A DNA stretch of 38,324 bases from an uncultured Uliginosibacterium sp. (GTDB taxonomy: Bacteria; Pseudomonadota; Gammaproteobacteria; Burkholderiales; Rhodocyclaceae): assembly GCA_945957295.1 (NCBI GenBank), contig CAMFLH010000012.1:1-38324 (forward strand), written 5' to 3'. A model generated the notes under the pieces. The model ran no database searches. It worked only from the letters and a program-made list of their open reading frames with translations, and was not told the DNA's origin. The position numbers were made by a program, and so were the translations under genes. Every line of letters starts with the position of its first letter. The stretch's first letter is position 1. Shown piece by piece: positions 7,667-15,077 of the stretch.

Positions 7667-8293
7667 TTACGGCGCGATGTAGTTGTTCTTGAGGTAGTTG
7701 ACGATGTCGGTGCCGGTCCACGGCGTGGCACCCGCGTACGGCACATACTTGCCGTTGAGTGCCCACTCGCGCCAAATCGCGATCACGCCTTCGGCGGTCA
7801 GCGCCTTCGGATCGATCAGACCTTTAAGAATGTTCAGATACGCTCCGATGCAGTGGAACGCGACCTTGTACGGATCCTCATAGCCAAGCAGATTGAGCAC
7901 CTGCAGCATAGTCATCATCGAGCCGTCAGGATTGAACAGGCGGCTACCGGCCACCGTACCCACGACGAAGATTGAGTGGAACGGCGTCGATTGAGGGATC
8001 GGCCAGTTGCCCGCGCTGCAGTTTTTCCAGTAGCCGGGCGAGCGCCCGTTGCAGGAGCCGACCTTGGTGCCGCGATGGCTCAGCGCACCCGACAGGGTCT
8101 GTGACGGCGAGATGCATTCACCTGGGTTCAGGCCGCCAAGGACGGGACGGCTGGTCAGCGTCAGGATGATTGGCCCCGTCGCCATGCCGCCGCGAACGAG
8201 CAGCCGGCGCCGTGCTTCAGAAACGCCCGATTCTGCACGGTCGGGTGACTGGGCGGGATGGTCAGCGCTGGGCATGTTTTCGTGGTTCGACAT
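7667..8293 (-). CDS. Putative substrate protein of the kinase/PqqD/nucleotidyltransferase cluster
   Basis: I do not recognise this 208-residue protein as a named enzyme. Residues 1-27 are polar. Residues 28-54 carry RRRLLVRGG and a hydrophobic stretch PIILTLTSRPVLGG, resembling a weak Tat-type leader or a recognition leader. The remainder has four cysteines (60, 81, 92, 148) and the motif G87-Y-W-K-N91 beside C92, a pattern seen in some secreted proteins. It also contains aromatic-rich segments and ends KNNYIAP. ATG 8293 was chosen because AGGA lies eight bases ahead. It is the first gene of the operon, behind a near sigma-54 promoter and a long hairpin leader. Position and leader-like N-terminus suggest it is what the three downstream proteins act upon. 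This is inference. Confidence 0.6.
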   Translation of the reverse strand: MSNHENMPSADHPAQSPDRAESGVSEARRRLLVRGGMATGPIILTLTSRPVLGGLNPGECISPSQTLSGALSHRGTKVGSCNGRSPGYWKNCSAGNWPIPQSTPFHSIFVVGTVAGSRLFNPDGSMMTMLQVLNLLGYEDPYKVAFHCIGAYLNILKGLIDPKALTAEGVIAIWREWALNGKYVPYAGATPWTGTDIVNYLKNNYIAP

Positions 8294-8315
8294 GGTCTCG
8301 ATCCTGGAGGTCATG

Positions 8316-8381
8316 TTGCATTCTGTCAGGCACTCACCGCCAATTCGTGCAAATTGGTCACGGCCTGACAGCAGGATGCAA
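8316..8381. repeat. Long nested inverted repeat in the operon leader
   Basis: The outer arms are CTGTCAGGC (8323-8331) and GCCTGACAG (8363-8371), a perfect 9-bp pair. They are extended outward by TTGCAT (8316-8321) and ATGCAA (8376-8381). Inside sits a second pair, CCAATT (8340-8345) and AATTGG (8352-8357). In the minus-strand transcript of the operon this forms a large stem-loop ending about 22 bases before the start codon at 8293. It has no T-run, so it is more likely an operator or a leader RNA structure than a simple terminator. Confidence 0.65.
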
Positions 8382-8397
8382 TGGTTTGCAAACACCG

Positions 8398-8414
8398 ATG
8401 CAAGAAACGTGCTT
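8398..8414 (-). promoter_or_regulatory. Near-consensus sigma-54 promoter of the four-gene operon
   Basis: On the minus strand the sequence AAGCACG-TTTC-TTGCAT matches the sigma-54 pattern TGGCACG-N4-TTGCW with correct spacing. The -12 element TTGCA is perfect and the -24 element has AG in place of the usual GG. Transcription would start near 8388, just ahead of the hairpin at 8316-8381. The imperfect -24 GG lowers confidence. A sigma-70 -35-like TTGACA at 8424-8429 lacks a convincing -10. Confidence 0.4.
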
Positions 8415-8522
8415 GAGTTGAGGTGTCAAAAAACTCGAGCAAAAACAGCCTCTTAGCGGCGCGATCGTGCTGGCCTCGCTGTGCTGAAGGTCGGCATGTC
8501 AAATGCGCCGACGATTCGACCG

Positions 8523-9416
8523 TCAGCGCCGCAGGTATTCCGACAGCTCGTGCGCCATGCGTTCGGCTTGCCGCAGATAGCTCGCGCCGAACAGATTGAG
8601 GTGGTTGAGCATGTGATAGAGGTTGTACAGCGTGCGCCGCTGCGGGTAGCCCTCGGCCAGTGGTGCTGCGCGGGTGTAGGCGAGGTAGAAGCGATCCGGC
8701 AGGCCGCCGAACAGTTCGCTCATTGCGAAATCTGCCTCGCGGTCGCCGTAGTAGCTCGCGGGGTCGAACACGACCGGCTCGCCGTCGGGCATGACCGCGA
8801 TGTTGCCGCTCCAGAGGTCGCCATGGAGCAGCGCCGGCTCAGGGCGCCGCTCGAGAAAGAAGGCGCCGATCTTGTCGATGATGCGTTCGCCGTGGGCCTG
8901 CAGATCACCGCGGTAGCCACGCCGCGCCGCTTCGGCGAACTGTGGGGCAAGGCGCTGGCGAGCAAAGAAGGCGGGCCAGTCGGGCTTGGGCGAATTCTGC
9001 TGCGGTGTCAGGCCGATGAAGTTGTCGCGGTGCCAGCCGTAATGTTCGCCGACGGTGCCGTGCAGGCGCGCGAGCGCCTCGGCGCAGCGCTCGGCCTCGG
9101 CCGCTTGCATCGGGCGCAGCGGCAGGTATTCGAGGATCAGGAAGGCGTGGTTGCCGTTTGTACCGCTCGCGACCACCGCGGGTGTGCGAATCGTATTGCT
9201 TGCGGCGAGTGCGGCGAGTGCGTCGGCTTCAGCTTCGAACACCGGCAGATTCACTGCGGCGCTCGTCTTCACGAAGACGCGTTGAGCCTCGTAGCCGGCG
9301 ATCCAGTTCTGATGGATGCAGCCGCCGGCCGCGGGCTCTGCCTGTGCGATGCGGAAGCGCGCGCCGAGCGCGCCACGGGCAGCTTCTTCGACGGCCGTGG
9401 CGAGCGAGGCTTCCAT
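8523..9416 (-). CDS. Fructosamine/ketosamine-3-kinase family protein
   Basis: Members of this family phosphorylate sugars attached to protein amines (ketosamines, ribulosamines), making the adduct unstable and so deglycating proteins. The 297-residue protein has the expected length and a kinase-like fold. K50 (RVFVKTS) is the likely ATP-contacting lysine. L197-H-G-D-L-W-S-G-N205 holds the catalytic aspartate D200, and VVFDPASYYGDREAD holds the metal-binding aspartate D218. It starts six bases after the argH stop, so the two genes form an operon. The natural substrate cannot be read from sequence. Confidence 0.92.
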   Translation of the reverse strand: MEASLATAVEEAARGALGARFRIAQAEPAAGGCIHQNWIAGYEAQRVFVKTSAAVNLPVFEAEADALAALAASNTIRTPAVVASGTNGNHAFLILEYLPLRPMQAAEAERCAEALARLHGTVGEHYGWHRDNFIGLTPQQNSPKPDWPAFFARQRLAPQFAEAARRGYRGDLQAHGERIIDKIGAFFLERRPEPALLHGDLWSGNIAVMPDGEPVVFDPASYYGDREADFAMSELFGGLPDRFYLAYTRAAPLAEGYPQRRTLYNLYHMLNHLNLFGASYLRQAERMAHELSEYLRR

Positions 9417-9421
9417 GGTAA

Positions 9422-10834
9422 TCAGCCCAAGCGCGCGCGTGCGCGGGCGATCGCGGCACGCACCTGTTCCGGCGCGGTGCCGCCGATGTGATTGCGCCCC
9501 GCAAGCGCACCTTCCACCGTGAGCACCTGATAGACGTCGTCGGACACGAGTTCGGAAAAGCTGCGCAGTACGTCGAGCGGCAGGTCGGGCAGGTCGCAGC
9601 CGCGGGTTTCGGCTTCGCGCACCGCGCGGGCCACCGCTTCATGCGCGTCGCGGAAGGGCAGGCCGCGCTTGACAAGGTAGTCCGCAAGTTCGGTCGCCGT
9701 GGCGAAGCCCTGCTTCAGCGCGTCGCGCATCGCGTCCGGCCTCACGCGGATGCCGGAGACCATGTCGGTGAAGATGCGCAGGCTGTCGATCAGCGTGTCG
9801 GCGGTGTCGAACAGCGGCTCCTTGTCTTCCTGGTTGTCCTTGTTGTAAGCCAGCGGCTGGCCTTTCATCAGGGTCAGCAGGCCGACGAGATGGCCGTTCA
9901 CGCGGCCAGTCTTGCCGCGCACGAGTTCCGGTACGTCGGGGTTCTTCTTCTGCGGCATGATAGAACTGCCGGTGCAGAAGCGGTCTGCGAGGTCGATGAA
10001 GCCAACGCGCGGGCTCATCCACAGGATCAACTCTTCCGACAGGCGCGAGAGGTGGGTCATCACCAGCGCCGCGGCGGCGGTGAATTCGATCGCGAAGTCG
10101 CGGTCGGAAACGGCATCGAGCGAGTTCTCGCACACCGCCTCGAAGCCCAGTTCGCGCGCGACGAATTCGCGGTCGATCGGGTAGCTCGTGCCGGCCAGTG
10201 CCGAGGCGCCGAGCGGCAGCCGGTTGATGCGGCGGCGCGCGTCGACCAGGCGTTCGGCGTCGCGGCGTGCCATCTCGACATAGGCCATCAGGTGGTGGCC
10301 GAAGGTCACCGGTTGCGCCACCTGCAGGTGCGTGAAGCCCGGCATCGGCGTGGCGGCGTGCTGTTCGGCCAGATCGCACAGCGCGCGCTGGAAGTTGCCG
10401 AGCAGTTCGATGGCCTGGTCGACGGCGTCGCGCAGCCACAGGCGAATGTCGGTGGCGACCTGGTCGTTGCGCGAGCGGCCGGTGTGCAGGCGCTTGCCGG
10501 CATCGCCGACCAGCGTGGTCAGGCGGCGCTCGATGTTCAGGTGCACGTCTTCGAGGTCGAGGCTCCACTCGAACTTACCGGCGGCGATCTCTTCGAGGAT
10601 CTGCGCCATGCCGCGTTCGATGTCGGCGAGATCTTGGGCGCCGATGATCTGCTGCTTTGCGAGCATCTTCGCGTGTGCCAGCGAGCCACGGATGTCCTGC
10701 TCGGCCATGCGGCAGTCGAAGAACACCGACGCCGTGAATCGCTTGACGAGATCCGATACTGGTTCGTTGAAACGGCCCGACCAGGCCTTGGCGTCGCCGG
10801 TTTCGGCGTGCGACGGTTGTGAACGCTCTGTCAT
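9422..10834 (-). CDS. argH: Argininosuccinate lyase
   Basis: ArgH splits argininosuccinate into arginine and fumarate, the last step of arginine synthesis. The 470-residue protein has the superfamily motifs in order: HTGRSRNDQ (117-125), THLQ with catalytic H169, and the signature [11 protein letters not shown] (289-299) with the catalytic serine. ATG 10834 ([12 protein letters not shown]) is the family-like start. The frame stays open upstream for 80 more codons with no conserved sequence, running into the divergent algZ gene. The argH-divergent-algZ arrangement also occurs in Pseudomonas. The downstream gene is the fructosamine-kinase homologue. Confidence 0.97.
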   Translation of the reverse strand: MTERSQPSHAETGDAKAWSGRFNEPVSDLVKRFTASVFFDCRMAEQDIRGSLAHAKMLAKQQIIGAQDLADIERGMAQILEEIAAGKFEWSLDLEDVHLNIERRLTTLVGDAGKRLHTGRSRNDQVATDIRLWLRDAVDQAIELLGNFQRALCDLAEQHAATPMPGFTHLQVAQPVTFGHHLMAYVEMARRDAERLVDARRRINRLPLGASALAGTSYPIDREFVARELGFEAVCENSLDAVSDRDFAIEFTAAAALVMTHLSRLSEELILWMSPRVGFIDLADRFCTGSSIMPQKKNPDVPELVRGKTGRVNGHLVGLLTLMKGQPLAYNKDNQEDKEPLFDTADTLIDSLRIFTDMVSGIRVRPDAMRDALKQGFATATELADYLVKRGLPFRDAHEAVARAVREAETRGCDLPDLPLDVLRSFSELVSDDVYQVLTVEGALAGRNHIGGTAPEQVRAAIARARARLG

Positions 10835-10922
10835 AATCGCGGGAATCCATGAACACCCGCGCGGCGCAGGGAAGCGGCGCGACAAGGGTGGGGAAAAGTG
10901 CGGCGGCGCGCCGCGGGACACG

Positions 10923-11960
10923 ATGGCAAGTATACGGCAAAAGCCCCTGCAGTCCGGCCCGGCGACACGCGGTAACGCGGTGGCGCCGCCCGATTTCCGC
11001 AACCTCGGCGTGATGCTGCGAGGGCTGCTGGGGATCAACCTGATGGCCTTCGCTACCTTGGCGCTGCGCGGCACGCCGGGCGATGCGCTGATGCGCGAGT
11101 CGCTGGCGATGGCAGGCCTGCTGGAGCTGCCGTTGATGCTGGGCCTGCTGCTGGCCTACATGCTTGCGCCCTTCATTGCGCTGCAGACCTATCGCAAGGC
11201 GACGCTGCTGCTGGTTTCGATCGGTGTGGTATCGGTGCTGGCAACCTTCCCCTTGTTGTCGGCGCTGGTCGAACGTGCAGATCTGTGGCGCTGGTGCCTG
11301 TGGGCGGCGGGAAGTTGTGCGCTGCTGATGGCCTACTTTCACTGGCGGGCGGCGCTTGCCACGCCAGCCTTGTCGGAGGCCCGCGTACTGGCGCTCAATG
11401 CGCGCATCCGGCCGCATTTCTTCTTCAACAGCCTCAATGGCGTGCTGGGCGTGATGCGCTCCGATCCGCGCCGGGCCGAGCAGGCGCTGGAGTCGCTGGC
11501 GGACCTGTTCCGCAGCCTGATGCGCGAGAACCGGGATCTCGTGACGGTGAGCGACGAAATCGAGTTGGCGAATCGCTATCTCGACCTTGAGCGCTTGCGA
11601 CTGGGCGAGCGGCTGAAAGTGAGCTGGGATTTGCGGCATTGCCCGCTCGACGCCAAAGTGCCGCCGCTGATGTTGCAGCCTTTGATCGAAAACGCGGTGT
11701 ATCACGGCATCGAACCCTCTGCCGAGCCGGGAGAGATTCGCGTGCGCATCGCCCAGCGCGGGCGTGAGCTGTTCGTCGAGGTCGACAATCCGGTACAGAC
11801 GGAGATTCGGCAACAACAAGGTAACCGTATGGCGCAGGCCAACATCCGGGAGCGATTGATGCTGTTTTTCGATATCGAGGCGCAGATGGACAGTGGCGTG
11901 AAGGACGGACGCTATCAGGTACGTATCCGCCTGCCTTTGCGTCGCGCGGGGCGGGCATGA
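10923..11960 (+). CDS. algZ: LytS/AlgZ-type sensor histidine kinase
   Basis: This is a 345-residue membrane kinase. It has several hydrophobic segments (about residues 30-48, 63-86, 93-113 and 122-140) and no large periplasmic domain. The phospho-acceptor H165 lies in [16 protein letters not shown], the hallmark of the His_kinase family (PF06580). An N-box follows in [18 protein letters not shown] 10923 follows GGGACACG. The gene overlaps algR by four bases (ATGA) and diverges from argH, the same layout as Pseudomonas algZ (fimS). In that genus the pair controls type IV pili, alginate and biofilm traits; its targets here are unknown. Confidence 0.9.
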   Translation: MASIRQKPLQSGPATRGNAVAPPDFRNLGVMLRGLLGINLMAFATLALRGTPGDALMRESLAMAGLLELPLMLGLLLAYMLAPFIALQTYRKATLLLVSIGVVSVLATFPLLSALVERADLWRWCLWAAGSCALLMAYFHWRAALATPALSEARVLALNARIRPHFFFNSLNGVLGVMRSDPRRAEQALESLADLFRSLMRENRDLVTVSDEIELANRYLDLERLRLGERLKVSWDLRHCPLDAKVPPLMLQPLIENAVYHGIEPSAEPGEIRVRIAQRGRELFVEVDNPVQTEIRQQQGNRMAQANIRERLMLFFDIEAQMDSGVKDGRYQVRIRLPLRRAGRA

Positions 11961-12739
11961 ACGGGGCCGGTGCGGTGGCGGTGCTCAACGTGTTGATCGT
12001 TGACGACGAGGCGCCGGCACGCGAGCGTTTGCGCGATCTGCTTGGCGACGTTGCCGCAACGCAGCCGACCCGCATTGTCGGCATGGCCGCCAACGGGCAC
12101 GAAGCCCTGCGATTTCTCGCCGCGCAGCAGGTTGATCTGCTGCTCGTGGATATCCGCATGCCGGGCATGGACGGTATCGAACTCGCGCAGCATGTGGCGC
12201 GCCTCGCCTCGCCGCCGCGCATCGTGTTCGTTACCGCGTATGACCAGTATGCGGTGAGCGCCTTCGAACTGAACGCGATCGACTATCTGCTCAAACCGGT
12301 GCGAGCACAGCGGCTTGAAGCCGCACTTGCGAAAGTGCGTGCCAGCCTACCTGTGGCGCGTGAAGCGCTTGACCGGATTGCGGAGCCGCGTCGCCACTTC
12401 TCGGTGAGCGAGCGCGGGCGTATCGCGTTGATTCCGGTGACCGATGTGTTGTTCTTGAAGGCGGAACTCAAGTACGTCACGGCGCGGACCGCCGAGCGCG
12501 AATACCTGCTGGACGAATCACTGGTGCAGCTGGAGCAGGAGTTTCCGGAGCGCTTCGTGCGCATCCACCGCAATTGTCTGATCGCGCGCGCTGCCGTGGC
12601 GGGCTTTGAGCGCGACGAGGTGGCCGAGCACTGGCTGGTGAAGATCAACGGGCTCGACGAGAAGCTCGCTGTCAGCCGGCGCCAGTGGCCGACCGTGCGT
12701 GCGGCCTTGTTGGGCGCTGCAGGCGATGAGCGTGCGTGA
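11957..12739 (+). CDS. algR: LytTR-family response regulator AlgR
   Basis: This is a 260-residue regulator. The receiver domain has acidic D16-D17 and phospho-acceptor D65 in LLLVDIRMPGMDG, with the conserved lysine in YLLKPV. A linker leads to a C-terminal LytTR DNA-binding domain (about residues 150-255). This includes VLFLKAELKYVTARTAEREY and FVRIHRNCLIAR, which are typical of the fold. The start codon ATG overlaps the algZ stop. AlgR activates promoters in response to the AlgZ kinase. The next gene, 36 bases on, makes c-di-GMP, so the two signalling layers may be co-expressed. Confidence 0.93.
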   Translation: MNGAGAVAVLNVLIVDDEAPARERLRDLLGDVAATQPTRIVGMAANGHEALRFLAAQQVDLLLVDIRMPGMDGIELAQHVARLASPPRIVFVTAYDQYAVSAFELNAIDYLLKPVRAQRLEAALAKVRASLPVAREALDRIAEPRRHFSVSERGRIALIPVTDVLFLKAELKYVTARTAEREYLLDESLVQLEQEFPERFVRIHRNCLIARAAVAGFERDEVAEHWLVKINGLDEKLAVSRRQWPTVRAALLGAAGDERA

Positions 12740-12775
12740 CTTCAAGCCCATCCGATCGCAGCCGTTGATAGCCTC

Positions 12776-15040
12776 GTGAACGCATACGCCCCCACCCCCC
12801 GACAGCGTCCGCTGACGCTGGGCATTCTTGCCGCCGATATCGACACCGCCGTCGCGCTGCGCCTGGTTGCCGGCATCATCGATGAGGCGCGCCTGCATGG
12901 CGCCCGCACCGTTTTCCTGCCCGGCCATCCGCCCGCGGCGTCGGCCGAATTCGACCGGCAGTTCAACCTGGTGTTCCGCCTGCCGGACGCAACGGCGTTC
13001 GACGGTCTGCTGGTGATCGGCACGACCTTGCAGTACCACCTGAACGCGACGCAGCTCGACAGCTTCCTCGCCACGCTGCCCAAGGTGCCAACGCTGTGCC
13101 TGGGCTTTGCGTCGCAGGTGGTGCCCAGCGTTGTGAACGACAACTACGGCGGCTTCCGGGCGCTGATGTCGCACTTGATCGACGAGCACGGCTGCCGGCG
13201 TATCGCCATGATTGCAGGCCCGACCGGTCAGGCTGAAGCCGAGGAGCGGCTTGCCGCCTGGCTCGACGCTTGTGCGGATGCGGGGCTCACCGCAGATCCG
13301 GATCTGCTGTTGCAGGGCAGCTTCACGCAAGCCAGTGGGCGGGCCGCGATGCGCTCGCTGCTGGAACGCGGCGTCGCGGTGGATGCGGTGGTTGCGGCGA
13401 ACGATGATATGTCGCTGGGCGCGATGGCTTGCGCGGTCGACAGTGGCTTGCATGTGCCGCAACAACTGCGCTTTGGCGGCTTCGACGACATTCTGGCCGC
13501 CGGGCGGCTCGGTGTCGGGCTGACCACGATCAATCAGTCGCATTACGCGCTGGCTCGCGCATCGGTTGCGAGGCTGGTCGAGCGGATCAACGGCACCGCT
13601 GTGCCGCCGCTGACCCGGGTGCTGACGCGCTTGGTGCGGCGCCAGTCCTGCGGGTGTGGCGGTTTTCATGTGCGCCCGGAGACCTTTGAGGCGGAATTGG
13701 ATGTCCGGCTCGCTGGCATGTTGGAAGAGCTGGCGGTGGCGCCGGAGCACGAGGCCAACTACCGCGCGGCGAGCCTGCTGGTGGAGCAGGGCCTCGCGCA
13801 TGCGCTGGTCGAACAGGATTTCCAGCCCTTGCTCGCCGCCGTGCAGGCCGGTGCGCGTGATGTGCTGGCGGCCGAAGGCCATGTGTACGGGCTGCAAGCC
13901 CTGCTGGTGGCAGCGCAGCGCTGGCTGATCGAGCCGCGACGGCTGCCGCCGGAGACCTGGGCGCTGGTTGCGCGCTGGCTGCAGCAAGCGCAGATTGCGC
14001 TGGCGGGGCTGCAGGACGTTGCGCAGCAGGCTCGACATCGCTTGCACAGCGAACGCGCACTCGCGTTCCGCGATCTGCTGAAGACCCGCATCGCGACGTT
14101 CGACCTGCAGAAGCTGCTCGAACATCTGTCCGAGGCGCTTGCGGATCTCAGTCTCGATACCTGCTGTATCGCGCTCTACAGCGGTGAGGCGCGCATTGCG
14201 AGCCTGGACGACTTCGATCTGCCGGGCGAAGCACGTCTGCTGTATGCCTTCATTGGCGGGCGCGAGCGCTCCTCTCTCAACGGCGAGCGCTTCCGCACGC
14301 ATGATGTGTTGCCGGCCGATGCCTGGGCGCTGGCGGCCGACAGCACCTCGCTGATCGTCTACCCGGTGTTCCACGGCGCCGAGCATTTCGGCTTCATCGT
14401 GTTCAGTGTCGACCCGGTGGCCGGCGGGCCATGGGAGACGATTCGCGATGAGGTGTCGTCTGCTTTGAAAGCGTCGCTGCTGGTGTCGGAACTTGCGGCT
14501 GCGCGCGATGCCTTGCGCAGCGACCTGGCGCAGGCGCGGCAGGGGCAGCGCGAGCTGGCCGACATCGCGCATCGCGATGAGCTGACCGGCCTGCTGAACC
14601 GCCGCGGCTTTCTCGCTGAGGCGCGCCTGCGTGCCGACATGCTGAGTGCCGATGGGCTTGCGACAGCGGTGATCTTTGCTGACCTCGACGGGCTCAAGCC
14701 GATCAACGATCGCCACGGGCATGCGGCCGGTGATGTCGCCATCCGCCAGGCCGGCGAGGTGCTGCGCCGCGGTTTCCGCTCGGCAGACCTGATCGGCCGT
14801 ATCGGCGGTGATGAGTTCGTCGTGCTGACGGCAAATGCCGACCCTGAGGCGCTCAGCGCGATGCGTGAGCGGATCTACCGCCTGTTCGAGCGGGCGAGTC
14901 AGGATCTGCCGTTTCCGCTCGCCTGCAGTCTCGGCTACGTCGTTTCGCCACCTGGTGTGCCGGTATCGCTGGAGGATCTGCTCGCGCGCGCCGACACCGT
15001 GTTGTACGAAGAGAAACGGCGCCGCAAGGGCGCCGTCTGA
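12776..15040 (+). CDS. LacI-like ligand-binding domain fused to a GGDEF diguanylate cyclase
   Basis: This 754-residue protein has no signal peptide and no membrane segment. Residues 10-310 resemble the periplasmic-binding-protein fold of LacI regulators, without their helix-turn-helix (segments VVAANDDMSLGAMACA, GGFDD, LTTINQSHY, then SCGCGG). A middle region of about 270 residues looks helical with a GAF-like part. The C-terminal GGDEF domain has the active site G677-GDEF681 and an inhibitory RxxD site R668-SAD671 five residues ahead. This predicts active synthesis of c-di-GMP with product feedback, controlled by a cytoplasmic small ligand. GTG 12776 is the likely start, 36 bases after algR. 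The ligand, perhaps a sugar, is inferred from the LacI fold only. Confidence 0.88.
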   Translation: MNAYAPTPRQRPLTLGILAADIDTAVALRLVAGIIDEARLHGARTVFLPGHPPAASAEFDRQFNLVFRLPDATAFDGLLVIGTTLQYHLNATQLDSFLATLPKVPTLCLGFASQVVPSVVNDNYGGFRALMSHLIDEHGCRRIAMIAGPTGQAEAEERLAAWLDACADAGLTADPDLLLQGSFTQASGRAAMRSLLERGVAVDAVVAANDDMSLGAMACAVDSGLHVPQQLRFGGFDDILAAGRLGVGLTTINQSHYALARASVARLVERINGTAVPPLTRVLTRLVRRQSCGCGGFHVRPETFEAELDVRLAGMLEELAVAPEHEANYRAASLLVEQGLAHALVEQDFQPLLAAVQAGARDVLAAEGHVYGLQALLVAAQRWLIEPRRLPPETWALVARWLQQAQIALAGLQDVAQQARHRLHSERALAFRDLLKTRIATFDLQKLLEHLSEALADLSLDTCCIALYSGEARIASLDDFDLPGEARLLYAFIGGRERSSLNGERFRTHDVLPADAWALAADSTSLIVYPVFHGAEHFGFIVFSVDPVAGGPWETIRDEVSSALKASLLVSELAAARDALRSDLAQARQGQRELADIAHRDELTGLLNRRGFLAEARLRADMLSADGLATAVIFADLDGLKPINDRHGHAAGDVAIRQAGEVLRRGFRSADLIGRIGGDEFVVLTANADPEALSAMRERIYRLFERASQDLPFPLACSLGYVVSPPGVPVSLEDLLARADTVLYEEKRRRKGAV

Positions 15041-15050
15041 GAGTCGGGCG

Positions 15051-15068
15051 AGGGGGCGTTTGCCCCCT
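15051..15068 (+). terminator. Likely terminator after the diguanylate cyclase gene
   Basis: AGGGGGC (15051-15057) and GCCCCCT (15062-15068) form a 7-bp stem with a GTTT loop, followed by TCTCC. It sits between two convergent genes. The T-tail is poor, so strength is uncertain. Confidence 0.45.
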
Positions 15069-15077
15069 TCTCCAAAC

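Noticed and set aside
8504-8530. Imperfect hairpin at the end of the fructosamine kinase gene
   Set aside because: It overlaps the stop codon, has a mismatch and no T-run, so it is not a credible terminator.
10861-10920. GC-rich palindrome GCGGCGCGCCGC (10903-10914) and a possible leader peptide upstream of argH
   Set aside because: The palindrome is what GC-rich DNA produces by chance, and no Arg-rich ORF or terminator precedes argH, unlike argD.
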